Positions 43,011-55,645 of a stretch of DNA of 64,000 nucleotides are shown here, one piece after another. The stretch spans positions 1,488,001 to 1,552,000 of the forward strand of contig JAHYIO010000039.1 in NCBI GenBank assembly GCA_020543525.1, read 5' to 3'. Positions within the stretch are counted from its first letter, which is position 1. Each line of letters starts with the position of its first letter. This stretch comes from Coriolopsis trogii. Taxonomy: Eukaryota > Basidiomycota > Agaricomycetes > Polyporales > Polyporaceae. The position numbers and the translations under genes are program-made. A model generated the notes under the pieces. The model was not told the DNA's origin, did no database searches, and saw only the letters and a program-made list of their open reading frames with translations.

Positions 43011-46000
43011 ATGAGTGCCGCGGTGAAGTTCAAACTTCGAGGGAACGAGTTTTTCAAGGCTGGTCGCTTCAAAGAGTACGCGTCGCTTCACGCGTTTTTG
43101 AGTGTTGACTTACTTGACTTGATGCTACGGCAGAGCATCGTTTGAGTACGAGAAGGTGAGTCTAATCTGCCTTCTTTTTATCCCATCTCATCGCCATGAT
43201 CCCCAGGCCGAGAAAGCTGATCCCAGCGACCCCGTCTATCCGTCCAATCTGAGTGCAGCTCTGTTCGAAGTAGGGGACTACGTGGGATGCGTGAACGCTG
43301 TCCTCCGTAGTTGGGCACTTCTCAAGAATAAGTCTGACACGAAGCCCGACCTTCTCGTTCGACTCTCGACACGATTGGCGAAGGCACTTTGCCATGGCGT
43401 CCGCGATGGATCCCTTGATGAGAACAGCTTGGCGAGTACCCAACCCGATGTCAAATTGGTCATGCAAGAAGCCAAGTCATGCGCCTCGGGTTGGTCGTCG
43501 AGCACAAGCGAAGCTGCCATTGAGGCCTTGAATCGCGCCTGGAATGAATGGAACTTGACTGCCGCGGAGATGGATGAGTACTCAGCCAAACGCCCTGTAT
43601 CTCTCAGTGGGTTGTCGCGCCTCCCACTATTCTGTCAACCCTTGTGAGTGATCGGTGACATTTGCATGACCCATATCTCACGGTCTTGCGAGCATCCAGA
43701 GACCCTCTGAGGGAGTACTACGTGGTATTGTCTATGCTTTTTTTCCATTCATGTGTGATACAAATATCTCTCCAGATTGGCATGGACGCCTTGATTGATC
43801 TCACGAAAGGCTGGATGCCCAATGTCCCGTTTCATCTCAACATCGAGAAAATGCCCATGAACCGACTTGACAAGATCGCCTTCCTCTACGGCGGAGTCGG
43901 TGACGGTGAGTCCCTGTTCTATATGAGTTCTTTCATGTCATGAACGTTGTCCAGGTCGTCATGTGTTGAGCACAGTGTGTGGTCTACGGGACGCATACAA
44001 GAAGCTCCCTACCGTCAAACGGGCAAAGTTCCACGCACACCTCACTCTGCTCGACATCCACCCGGCGGCCATAGCTCGGGACTTGTGCACCCTGATGCTC
44101 CTCCGCCAGTTGGGCAAGATGTCGGATGACGTTGCGAGAACGGAGATCACAGCCACTTTGATGTATTCGTTCTGTGGAGCAGTCATGCCTTCATACTGCT
44201 ACGATAGGTTGGGCCATTCCTGTCCTGCTGCTAGTGTCGTGTCGCTGATTGCGGGCTCGTCAGACTTCAGACGGTGATGCGCGAGTTGCGCAAGCACCTC
44301 TCAGCGCAATCCGACACCGGAGACCTCCCGCCTTGGCTCCACGTGGTATCTGATACAGCCCCTGCCGTTGTGGCCGCTCTGGACTACTGGCTGTCCGCGA
44401 AGAAGACGACAGGCAAGATGCTCGCGCACCACGAAAACATGGCCCCCTACGACCGTCCTGACATGTTCAAGCTGACGGACATACCCGGCGCGCACCCCGC
44501 GTACCAGCAGAGGATGAGGGACAATCTCGCGGCGCAGCAGGAGAGCCTTCGTAAGATGCTCCTGTCGATGTCGGACGAGGAGCTGATGAAGATGCCGTGG
44601 CTCCCACCTGGGGCGTCCCTTGTGCAAGCACGGGCGGTGATTGAGGATAACGTCGATGCGATCGTAGAGGACATGCAGAAGGCGATGATCAGTGGGAATC
44701 CCCCGACGCACGAGACAGTCTGGTATAACGCGCTGAAAGTGTTCGTGCCACCGCCAGACCTCCTCGACCGGCATGCAGGATTCCGGACCGCTTGGGAGGA
44801 GGTCAGGGCAGAAGGTGCGTTGACACCCACCACGAAACGACAAGTACGTGTTCTCTTCTTTCTCACGTCAATGTCCTCATTGTTGTTCCTCAAGGTAATG
44901 GCTCATATCGAGAAGGAGTGGAGGCCCAATATCACCCTGTTTGTAAGTATCAGACGGTTAGTCTCTTATCCTACTATTGATACCTAGCGTGGGCGGTGCC
45001 TCCAGGATCGGTCCTACGACGACCGGAGGTACTCTCCAGAGGGAGACCACTATCGCGACGTCAAGATGAATATGTTCACCACAATCACCCAGTTCGGAGA
45101 GTTCAATTCCCAAGAACGGCCTAGTACCTCACGGAAACGCCCTGCCGACAAATTGGCATGGGATACTTGCAAGGTTTTCTTTGGGGACGTCGCCGAGGCC
45201 CTCCGCACACTGGAGTCGCACATCACTTTGGAAGCCATATGCGGAGGTCTCTCCGAAGAACTGTCGAAGATGCGGTTCAAGGGAGATGCTGCGCGCCCCG
45301 AGAATTTCCCAAGGCAATACACGCGGATGTGGCTCAGCAATGTTCCGCAAGAACCATGTCTACATCTTCTGTTCACGGGATCTTGACTTGACTACGCAGA
45401 GACTACACGCATGGTCCCTTGAACATGATTCTCTATGTTTTACCCAACTTGCAGCCTGACCCTCAAGCCATCGCATGCTGTAACTGTCTTCTCAACAGCG
45501 GCGTGTGGGCAGACGACGAAGAGTACATGCATACGTAGGCCAGCCAGTTGTTGTATAGACCCGCCAGAGAGCTGATCTCCTCAATTCGGGCGCAGCTATA
45601 CCCTTCTTACCATCGAAGAAGTCCCGCGTTACCTAGCTTGTCGTGTCGTCGACTCACGAGCGGTCATAGAGGATCTTGTCCTCGGGTCAAAACCTCTGCC
45701 TCGTCCTCTTTCGGAGCTCGCGACACGTGATGAGCTCAACACCTGGCTCACCCGCATTCTCTTCAACACTTTCCTGCCTGCGAGGTCGAAGCCGATCCCG
45801 AGCAACGTCCGGCTTCCTCACAACCTGGTGGCATTCTTTGGCCTCATCATGTACCTCCACCAAGTCGGCTATCCCGGCCACTGGCTCTCTGATTTCCTCG
45901 CACGCGTCCTCAGCGGACGGATGGTGTCCACCATCGCGCCTTACGAGGGATACTACCCCATCCCAGTCAGCGAACGCTCCCGCCGCGTGCCGTCCCGTAC

Positions 46001-46546
46001 CGTCCGCACAGATCCCTGGCTGGTCGAGTTCGAGACGGTCATCGCGACCGCATACTACGCCATCCCGTTCCCGATCGCTGCCGCCCTCCCCGACGACTTC
46101 TCGCGCGATGCGGACGACGTGGCGGTGTGGGAGGTGTTCGTGCAGCAGGCGCAGGTGTTCACGACGTACGCGTGGCTCAACTGCTCGCCGTACGAGCCGC
46201 GCACTCATCTGCTCTTCTATCGTTCCGATCTGATGACTGCGAGCTCCGTCATCGGGAGTGTGCGCGGCATCTTTGAGGGACGAGCGGGGACGCCTGTGCC
46301 CGGCACGTTCTTCATCCTTACGGCGCAGGAGCACGTACGGTATCAGGAGACGGTCCGGTTCAGATTGAGCAAGGCGAGGGTCGAGAGGATGCGTACGGAG
46401 CAGTGGAGCATGGTCGCGTACCGTAATGATAATGGCGAGATCGGTGAGTGTATGGGGTGCTCTGTCAGTGCGTTCGAGTGTGCTCATTGTGTGTGACAGC
46501 GACGCAGCCTGCCCCTATACAAAGGTGGATGATCTACGAAGAATAG
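43011..46546 (+). CDS. TPR and DUF4470-like protein, copy 1
   Basis: A many-exon gene starting MSAAVKFKLRGNEFFKAGRF. Residues 1-100 are a TPR-type helical repeat (PSNLSAALFEVGDYVGCVNA). Next comes a DUF4470-like part with LYGGVGDG, RHVLSTVCGLRDAYKKL and HLTLLDIHPAAIARDLCTLM, resembling the MYND-associated fungal domain of that name. A long central region follows, then a C-terminal block (RPLSELATRDELNTWLTRIL, HNLVAFFGLIMYLHQVGYPG, VWEVFVQQAQVF) and an end at QRWMIYEE. Exons 2 (43,134-43,155) and 4 (43,700-43,721) are 22 nt each. One intron, 45,347-45,399, has a GC donor (CC|GCAAGA) where copy 2 has GT. No defect is seen. The DUF4470 assignment is by pattern; the biochemical role is unknown. 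Confidence 0.8.
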
Positions 46547-46868
46547 TCGACGTGATGCATCTTCCACACCGTCAATCACCACCCCTGCCATTCTTGATGT
46601 ATACTCTGAATGTATTTGTAGCTCGTGTCAGGGATGTATGGGACTGCATCTTGCTTCTTGGCTGATCAGGGATTGGTCCGCTATATCTCTACATGTGCAG
46701 TACGCAAAGTGAAGTTTAATAAGCAACGTAGCGTATCCCGAATGATGGACAATTCATCACATGACAAGGTACTTAGAAGCAATGGTATAGATGACTACAT
46801 CGGCGAGTACCCCGCCAAATGACAGCTCAATAAATGCGTTAAATCACCATGCACGTCAAGACTTCTGT
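46547..46868. other. Convergent 3' spacer of the two TPR-DUF4470 genes
   Basis: The stops of the two paralogs lie 322 bp apart. No gene is seen. The two genes are transcribed toward each other. Confidence 0.5.
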
Positions 46869-49800
46869 CTAGTCTATCGGTAGAACTTCGATAGTACCTG
46901 CAGTCGACCCGGTGTCTTCCGCGAATAGTATCCATCTGTGTATGGGTTCGGGGAGCGTAGCTAGTGGTATGAAACATCAGATCTCTCCACGCGTACAATG
47001 TGCCTGGGTTCTGCAGACTGCTCACCTTGCTGCCCGGTATCGTTCCGGTACGCAACCATGCTCCACTTCTCTTTCCGCATCCTCTCCACCCTCGTCTTGC
47101 TCAACCTGAATCGCACGCACTCCTGGTACTCCACGTGCTCTTGTGCGGTGAGCACGAAGAATGTACCGGGGGACGGCTGATCCCGGCCCTCGAAGATCCG
47201 CTGCATCTGGTCGATCAGCACCGTCTGGTTCGTCACGTCCGTCCGGAAGAACAGGAGCTGGGTGCGCGGGTCGAGCGGCGAGCTAAAGTTGACGAGCGAC
47301 CGCGTCGAGAAGATCTGTGCTGGCCGGACGCGCACCTCCCACACCGCAATGTCGTCCGGGTCGTGCGTGAAGTCTGCCGGGAGCGCGTTGGAGATGGGGA
47401 AGGGGATGGCGTAGTAGGCTGTCGCGATGATTGTTTCGAACTCGACGAGCCAAGGGTCCGTGCGTACCCAGCGGGGCTCGACGCGACGTGTGCGCTCGGT
47501 GACAGGGATAGGGTAGAAGTCGTCGTACGGGCGTATATCCGAGTACATCCGCCCCTTAAGGATGTTCGTCAAGAAGTCAGTCAGCCAGTGCGCTGGGTAG
47601 CCAACACGCTGGAGGTGCATTAGGAGCCCGAAAAAGGCGACGAGGTTGTGGGGAAGACGGATGTTGTACGGGCGGAATTTGGAATGTCCTGGTATGAAGA
47701 TGTTGAAGAGGATCCGTGTAAGCCAGGTGATGAGCTCTTCGCGAGTGGCAAGCTCGCTGAGGGGCCTCGGGTATGATTGTGGGCCGACAACGAAAACATC
47801 CATGACTGCACGGGAGTCAATGATGGGGCACGCAAGGTATCGTAGGATCTCGTCAGGAAGTAGCAGGGTGTACCTAAGCATCGAGCTCTCGCATCAGTCG
47901 CAAGAGCTGTCGGGCCTTGACAACATACGTGTGGATGAATTCCTCGTCGCCAGCCCATGCAGCGACGTTGTACATCGAATTACAGGCAGCAGCAGCTTGC
48001 AGATCATCTTGCAGGTTGGGCGCGCAGAACACGATCATGTTCATTGGCCCGTGCGTGTAATCCCTACGACACGCGGTTAGATCAATTATTCGGACCGAAG
48101 GTGACATGACCTACGGTACGTTGCTGAGCCACATCCTGGTGAAAGTTCTCGGGAAATGTTGCGGCCTCGTTACATCGCCTTTGTATCGCATCTTTGTGAG
48201 CTCTTCAGCGAGCCCGCTGCAAATGAACTCGATCGTCGTGCTGGATGACAGCGCCTTGATAGCTGCTGCCGTTTCTTCAAAGAACATGTTGCATGTCCGC
48301 CATGCGAGCATCTCTGGATCTGAGCGGATAGGATCTTGCGCATGTGGACCGTTACGCCGATTCCATTGGTCGAGATAACCTATCATACCAAACATATCGA
48401 GTCGTAAGTCTGGGTACCCATCTCCATCGGAATATACCAATGGGTCGGCACACTTGAGGTCCTAGAAGATGGTCAGACTGATTACAGCGGTCGAAATGAT
48501 ACGAACTGGAGGCTCACGAAAAGAGTGATGTTTGGCTTCCAATTTTGCTCAATGTGACCGACAATCTGAAACGTTGTAATCTGAGTGATGGATCTCACTG
48601 CGAGGTTTATGCCTACCTTTTTCTGTAGGTCAGGATCGATGTATCCTGTCTCGTTGACTTGCTTCCAAGCACGATCAAAGCCTGGGTGACGTCTCCGGAG
48701 CTCCTTCGGAGGCAAGAAAACCTTCGTGTCCTTGTACCAGTACTCTTCGTACGACGGCGATTTGCCGTTCTTAAAGAGGTTGTAGAATGTCGTCACGAAC
48801 TTCTCCATGTTGTCCTTTATGAACTCGCGCGCGTCTTCGATCGTTGCTCCCTCTGGGATCAGATCCCACTTGACGAGATCCTCCTCAGGCATGGTGAGAA
48901 GATAGTCTTTGATGTCTGCGCGCTGGGTTTGAACGTTCGCCTCGAATTGTCTTTTGAATTCCGGGTTTGCGCCTCCGGGAAGAAGGTTTTCGCCTGAACC
49001 AGCATTGTCACTGTCGGACAAAGGCTGGTGTTTCTCTAACATGACCTCCGTGGATTTTGTGGCCTTCATCCAGTATTCGAGGGTTCGTAGCACATGCGGT
49101 ATCGTTCCTGAGTCGACGTGCAGCCATGTTGGCATATCTGGGGGTGAGGAGGAGAGCCGATGGTGCAGGCTCCGTATTGTCCACTGCAGTCTGCGTACAT
49201 TCAGCGTCACATACGTATCGTAATATGTTGATTCAATAGCTCACCTGTCGTGGCAGTAGGCGGGCATAATGACTCCACAAAACGCATACATGAGCGTAGC
49301 CTTGATCTCAGTTCTACCCACCGGCTCTATCTCGTGAGTCAAATCGTGCAGAAGCATCATCAAGCATAGATCTCGTGCGATCGTCGCATCGTGGATGTCA
49401 AGAAGCGTCAGATGAACTCGGAATTGAGCCTGCTTTATTGGGGACAGCCTCTTGACTGCGATGTGCAGACCCGAGAGAGTACTGAAAACGTGGCGTCCTA
49501 AGCACACCTTAGCAGTTCTCCCAGCAACAGTGATGTGCATATGCCTGAGCTCACCGTCGCCTACCCCACCAAAGAGAAAAGCAAGCTGCGAAAGCCTGTC
49601 TTCGGACAGTGCATCGAGGTCCAACGGGTAGGCATAACCCGGACCCCATCCTCCTACTAGATCAATGACGTCGTCTGTACCGAGCTTGAAAGCTACATGA
49701 GGACCGCGCCCGCATCAAGAATACACGGCTAACCCACTTACATAGAAGAACTCTTTCGTTCCAGTCCTGTGCATTGATAAGCAAGGTTAAGGGCAATGAC

Positions 49801-50457
49801 TCCAGAGTCGTGGCACTTACAGGGGCTTGCAAAATGATGGCAGGCGAGATAGGCCAATCATGCACGCGTCTCCCTTTCCCGTCGCATACGCATTCATCTC
49901 TGACTGCACAGACATCCATTCCTTCCAAGCGTGAGCGTGTTCTTGCTTGTGTTTCGGATCCGCCTTGTCCGAAGCAGCAGTCTGAATCCCCTCCATGTCG
50001 GCTTCTGGCATACCGTCTGGGGTAAGGGTCTTGGTACGAAGGCCGTAGCAGAGTGCCTTCGCCAGACGCGTCGATAATCGAACGGTCAGATCTGGCTTCG
50101 CATCTGCATTGGACTGAAGCAGTCGCCAAGCACGGGATACAGCCTCTACAGCGCCTGCGTAGTCGCCGATCTCGTACAGGGCCGCACTCAGATTCGAAGG
50201 GTAGATGGGATCCGACGGTTCAGCCTCTTCTGCCTATTGAACGAAGACCACGTGTCAGCATAGTGAAACTTATGTGGCAATTCGTGTGTTCGCATATGAC
50301 CTTCGAGTAGAGTGCCGCAGCCCTAGGGAGTGAGGAGTGAGCCTGAATGTGTAGAAGCAAATGGGCCACTACGCGGTTCGTGCACATACTCGGCCAATTT
50401 CCCGGCTTTGAAGGCGTTGTTACCTCGTTTCCTGTATTGTATGGCATCATCCTCCAT
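46869..50457 (-). CDS. TPR and DUF4470-like protein, copy 2
   Basis: Minus-strand paralog of copy 1 with matching exon junctions. It starts MEDDAIQYRKRGNNAFKAG, continues with the TPR part (PSNLSAALYEIGDYAGAVEA), the DUF4470-like part (LFGGVGDG, RHVFSTLSGLHIAVKRL, HLTLLDIHDATIARDLCLMM), the central region (GYIDPDLQKKVG) and the C-terminal block (RPLSELATREELITWLTRIL, VWEVRVRPAQIFSTRS). It ends STAGTIEVLPID. Sequence identity with copy 1 looks moderate, so this duplication is older than the F-box ones. No frame break was found. It shares a 277-bp divergent promoter with the oxidoreductase gene. Confidence 0.8.
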
Positions 50458-50734
50458 CCTGTACTAATCAGAGCAGTGTAGCGAGTGCCGATGTAACACA
50501 ATGTCGGATGAGCGATGAGTCGAGGTCGAGGTTGCCAACGAGGAGCAAAAAGACGGGAAGTTACCAAATTCGGCCAATTGAACTGAGGCGCTCGCGGCCC
50601 GTATGACGTATGGCCACAAATGGGAGGACAATCTCGCGCTATGCACTTCATATACTAACCACCACCTTCGAAGGTGAGTTCAAGTCATCAACTGACTAGT
50701 GCACGCTTGAACATGCTGGCAACAGGACAGAGAC

Positions 50735-52047
50735 ATGTCAGACAGCTCTGTCAAGAACATCGTAATCATCGGCGGAGGTATCATCGGCTGCACTACCGCA
50801 TACTACCTGGCCACACACCCCCGGTTCGCAGTCTCCTCCACCAAAGTCACACTCATAGAAGCCTCGAACCACGGCGTTGCGCAGGGCGCGTCAGGAAAGG
50901 CAGGTGGTCTGGTCGCCAAATGGGCTTATCCCAAGGAACTCGTCAACGTCTCGTTCCCTGAGCACGTCCGCCTGGCCAAGGAACACGACGGCACCAACCG
51001 CTGGGGCTGGCGATTCGTCAATTGCGGTAGCTGGGAAGGTCGCGGAGAGCCGTCTGCAGTCTCAGGTACAGGCGTCGGCGCTGGTGGGAAACGCAAGAGC
51101 CTCGAGAAGACGCTCGGTTTGGGCCCTGCTACTGCGTCCAAGCTGCCATCCAGGTTCGACACCGGCCTGCCCGAGGATCTCAACTGGGTTAAGCCAGAGC
51201 TGACCGACTCGTACTCATCGATGGCTCCGCCGGGCGCGACAGCCCAAGTGCACCCGTACCTCTTCACCACGAGCATGATGGAGCTCGCGCAAGAGAAGGG
51301 CGTTCAGTACGTTTTTGGGAAAGTGACGAGCATCGCCGTCGAGAAGTCGCACATAACTGGCGTCACGTACACTCCCATCGGGCCTGCCACTGACACCGAG
51401 GACGCTCAGACGATCCCGGCGACTCACGTCATTCTCGCTGCCGGGGCGTGGTCTCCCAAGATCGTGTCCTCCCTGCCCATCGTCGGCACACGCGCACACA
51501 GTATCACGATCGTCCCACAACCCAACACCGCGATCGCGCCCTACGTCCTGTTCACCGAGATCGCGCTTCCGAGCGACGTCGCGCCCAAAGGCCCGCGGCA
51601 CGTCAGCCCCGAGATCTACGCGCGCCCAACAAACGAAGTGTATTGCTGCGGGCCCGGGGACGACTCGCCCGTGCCTGAGACGGTGGACGAGGTGGCCGTC
51701 GACCAGGACGCGTGCGAGAGCATCCGGGAGCACGTCATGAGCATTTCGTCCGAGCTCCGTGCCGGCACCGTGGACAGGCGCCAGGCGTGCTTCCTCCCCG
51801 TCGTAAGCGTAGGAGGCGGGCCCATCGTCGGTTCTGCGGACTCGATCGCTAAGGGGCTCGTCATCGCCACTGGTCACACCTGCTGGGTATGTGCTATGGG
51901 CGGCGTGCGATGCCTATGATGTGGCTAACGAGCATGTAGGGCATATGTAACGCTCCCGGGACGGCGAAGGCCCTCGCGGAGCTCGTCATGGACGGCAAGA
52001 TCAAGTGTGCTAACCTCGACAAGCTGAAACCGTCTCGCTTCCTGTGA
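50735..52047 (+). CDS. FAD-dependent oxidoreductase, DAO family, Tda3-like
   Basis: Two exons (50,735 to a GTATGT donor after HTCW, and from GICNAPGTAKAL to 52,047). The N-terminus has the FAD-binding Rossmann motif VIIGGGIIGCTTAYYLA, followed by TLIEASNHGVAQGASGKAGG, in which the ASGKAGG element is usual for D-amino-acid-oxidase-like enzymes. A C-terminal HTCWGICNAPGTAKALAEL completes the FAD site. Length (about 415 residues) and layout fit the fungal family of yeast Tda3, linked to endosome-to-Golgi transport; its substrate is unknown. The long exon is fully open and G+C-rich, and the gene appears intact. Confidence 0.87.
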
Positions 52048-52780
52048 CGCCGTACAAGTTCGTACGTGGATGCTCCGCGGTGGTCCGGATTTGTATTCAT
52101 AGAATGTAGCATGCCGTCACCTCATTGTATCGGTAGACTCTACCCTCCCTGCTGAATGTAGCTCGTGTCTTTGCCGTTAGGGCCAGGTGTCAGTCGTTGA
52201 TGGTATTCACCTCGGCAAGGACCATTCATGGACCGAGCTCGGATTACCGGAAAGTGTGAGCACATCTAGGTGACCGAGCCCATCATGCGTAGCCGAGCTT
52301 CTCATCACAAGAACTAGATGCAAGGATGCCATTCCCTTGTAGTCGGAGGGATAAAATCTGTGCTGGGTAAGCAAGCGCGAAGGAGTGTCTTGAAGGCTAC
52401 TCTATTTACTAGTGATCTTCGAGTCCGTAAGCAGTGCACGGGTATCGTAGAAGATGGTATACGGTGAACTATATGTATGCAAGCAATATGTATATATGAG
52501 CGAGGGTTGGTGTGGAAAGGAGCGTGTCAGAGATTGTCCAAATGGCCGGAGGTAATGCCGGTGAGTTTAGGCTACAAGGGTACAATAGAGTAGATGGGAG
52601 AAAGATTGGACAGACAGCATCGACGGCGTCAGTATAGTAGAGGGTTAGTACAGTAGACATAGTCCATAGCAGGGCAAAAACAAAGGTGATCAGACTAGAA
52701 GCGTATCGGAGATATCCACACTGCATGTCTTCGGGTCGTTATGCCTGCGGCGGGCAGCGGTGTATGTAGTGGGAATCTGT
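52048..52780. other. Spacer after the oxidoreductase gene
   Basis: About 730 bp of lower-G+C sequence with no gene, between converging transcripts. Confidence 0.45.
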
Positions 52781-54189
52781 TCAAGCCGCATCCAGAACCA
52801 TGTCCTTCTCGCTCCGACGCCGCCCAGGCTTCCTCGGACGAGGAACAGGCTCCAGAAGGATCGTCTGTCCCACCGCACTCCCGTTCCACGCGTCCGCATA
52901 CTGCACGTTCACCGCCGGCAGCCCCGCCTCCCGTCTCACGTCCGCCTCCACCTCCCGCGTCCGCCGCGGGCTCCGCGACCTGCTGGTGGCACTCGGCGGT
53001 CCCCACGCGAGGGCACCAGCGCGCTGGCGCTCGCGTATACGCCGCGCGTCCAAGGTGACGTTCCATGCGACACGCACGAGGTCAGCCACGCTCTTGTCCG
53101 CGGGAGCGAGGAGGAGGACGTTGCGCCATAAGCCCTGGTTGAACGCGGCGTGGGCGCGGAGCGCGTCTTCGGTGCACTGAAGAGCCATGACCTCGGCCAT
53201 CGCTGGTGCGGAGGGGAACTCTTCGATCGCGGCCATCGGGAGGAGGTACGTCGCGAGCGTGGTCGGGCATGGGATGGAGCGTGGGCGTGGGAGTGAGGGT
53301 CGTGAATAGTTTGGTGGGTCGCGGGGATGAATGCGAGAGGGGATTGGGAGGCCTTGGCCGAAGAGGAGGAGGTGAGGGATGCTAGGTGGATGGGGAACGT
53401 AGAGCGGGATGAGAGGGAGGGTGACTAGCGACGCGCCCGTGGACCGGTCACGGTGAACGAGCGGGGTGCTGGTGCGTGTCACAGATAAGCTAGAAGCGAG
53501 CGTGCGCGCGACTTCATGTCCGAATTTTGCAGAGAAAAAGGACGCGTCGATAGGAAGCAAGAACGGCTCAGCATATACCGGGGTGTATGGAGACAGTGGA
53601 GAGGATGGACTTGGAGGAGAAGGTGCAATGGGAGACAGGTCGGAGGGGATCGATAAAGTACTGGTTGGATGGCCGGAAGGTTGCATGAGATTACTGAGAA
53701 CGGCGAGAGCATGGGTTGGGCGGTTCTCTGTACGGCGGAGTAGTGGCATATCGACTGTGCGGGGGACGCTGCCATCGGCCTCGAGTCGGAACGAGACAGG
53801 TGCCACATTGTAAAAGTCATGCAAGATGCTACAGGTAAACCAAAAGCACAGTCAGAGATTGCGGTCGCTAGCGACACACTGGACGGGCACCACGCACTCG
53901 TTAGGTTCTTGTATGGGTCGCGAGACCACTGAGAGGTACGGTGAAGGAAGAGGGGGCACGTCTGGGGGAGGAGAGTCTGGCAGGGCGACTGCCACTCGTA
54001 CAGGGGAGACCTGAGGGGTATTCCAAGGGGAGGGTCGAAGGGGCCGAGGCGTCCATTGCGGGGAGAGTTGATGAGGTGGATGATCCATAAATCTGGCATA
54101 CAGCTTGAAGTGATGATGAGCATTCCTGCATTGATGCAGGAGATCGAGTGCTCACCGTACGAACCCTGCCACTCACTTCTAGCAATATA
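52781..54189 (-). CDS. Unrecognised proline-rich protein, 5' end unresolved
   Basis: The large 3' exon (about 53,824 to 52,781) encodes LHDFYNVAPVSFRLEADGSV, a serine/proline-rich stretch (PIAPSPPSPSSPLSPYTPVY), then a more ordered part (KFGHEVARTLASSLSV, TLATYLLPMAAIEEFPSAP, AHAAFNQGLWRNVLLLA, VRVAWNVTLDARRIRERQR) and a basic end (PRPRKPGRRRSEKD). Upstream exons that fit in frame are AHHHFKLYARFMDHPPH...ECVVPV (donor GTGTGT) and YIARSEWQGS (donor GTACGG, starting at 54,189). At least one further 5' exon lies up to about 54,440 and could not be fixed. No known family is recognised. Confidence 0.6.
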
Positions 54190-55645
54190 CTACAGAGAGA
54201 AAGGAATGGGAGGAATGAAAGACACGGTTGGCAGAGTGCTCAAAAGCCACGACACATCGCGGCGCGTCCCAGACAATACTCTGCGGCCGAGTCGCGGGAA
54301 GGTACGTCAGGAAGGGAGGATGCTGGTGCCAGTGCCACGACAGGCGGTATCTTGTTGGCCGCGTATAGATCTGGTGTTCGTTCCCATCGCGGCCGCCCAC
54401 TCGGCGCAGATTCCCCATAATCATCCAGCCACGAGGTTGATCGACTTCCCGTTCATCCATCTATCCACCGACCTTTCCCATGCGAGATCTTCTTTCCACC
54501 TCGCTGTTGGCTAAGTCTGCACGCCCTTCGTCATCGCCCTAAATACTGCGATTCTACTCAGGTACCGGCATAGTCGTCCAGACAACATCGAGCTTGCTAT
54601 CCCTGTGCGTTCCATAAGTGGCCCGCCTAACCGTGAGGGGTTGACAATCGTGGCATCGGTTCGCCGGAGCCGGAGAGCTGCGGATGGCATACAGGGCGGA
54701 TGTGATGTGGGATTGCAATCTGACTCTCTTGGGTCTTCCACCCCGCTGTCGTTCTGACGACGACTATGGGTTGCCAAGGCGTCCGAATGCAAACGCGTTT
54801 CAGCGAAACGAGGCTCAGGGTCCTCCGTATACGGACACGGAACTTACGCTGGCAGGATTCAATCGGGCACGCACCCAGTCCTGCTGATCCGAGAACTCGC
54901 CCCAGACTGACCAGCGATTCTTCCATTGAGAGACCGCATGAATTTTCACGCCTATAGGTTTTGCAAAGGGTATGAGCCAACCCTTATATGGACTTGTACT
55001 ATACGTCTGCCGACGTTGCCACAATCATCAAGCTCCACTGCCTAGTAAACCAAGTAAACACAGGCTATTAGAGCGCGTTAGGGGCATAAGTATACTCACC
55101 ACCTGACGTACATTCAGGGCTCCATAATTGTTATGATAGAGTTCTGGACGCTTCGGACGCCTTTAGCGTAAACAAATTCCCCTGCTCGTCCTACATCGCC
55201 CAGCCAGACGTGAGGAGTGGAAAACAGTATCAGTGACTATTAATACTTATTCCGACTCAGTCTGGATGCATTAGCTGGTGAGACTGCCAGGTGGAATACA
55301 AGCACAATACCTCATCACCACGTTCTCTTCACAAATATGCAATCCATATCTTCCTCTCTCGAATCCATCGCTGGATATTAGTCATGAAGGTCAGCACTAG
55401 TGAGAAAGCTAACGCTGCTCAGTCCTGTCACGGTCAGAGAGATAAGTGACAGACGCGAGTCGTCACGCGTGACACAACGCGTAGGTCACTCGTTGGCTCC
55501 GAATTGAGCGCGTATCGCCTGACAGGCTCTTCTTGCCGCCTTCCTCTGTCTCCACGTCCAACCCACTTTTTGCTGTTGTCGATCCTTACTTCTATACGCT
55601 GGAAAACATTGGAGGAGAAAATCCACACCAGTCGACCTCGACGAA
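54190..55645. other. 5' part of the previous gene and tof1 upstream region
   Basis: About 54,190-54,440 probably holds the first exon(s) of the minus-strand gene. From about 54,450 to 55,645 only short frames are present, with no recognisable gene, and the last 200 bp are the tof1 promoter and leader. Confidence 0.4.

Noticed and set aside
53479..54123. Competing frame on the minus strand through the proline-rich gene (MLIITSSCMPDLWIIHL).
   Set aside because: It does not join in phase to the large 3' exon, while the neighbouring frame (HHHFKLYARFMDHPPH) does with a good GTGTGT donor.
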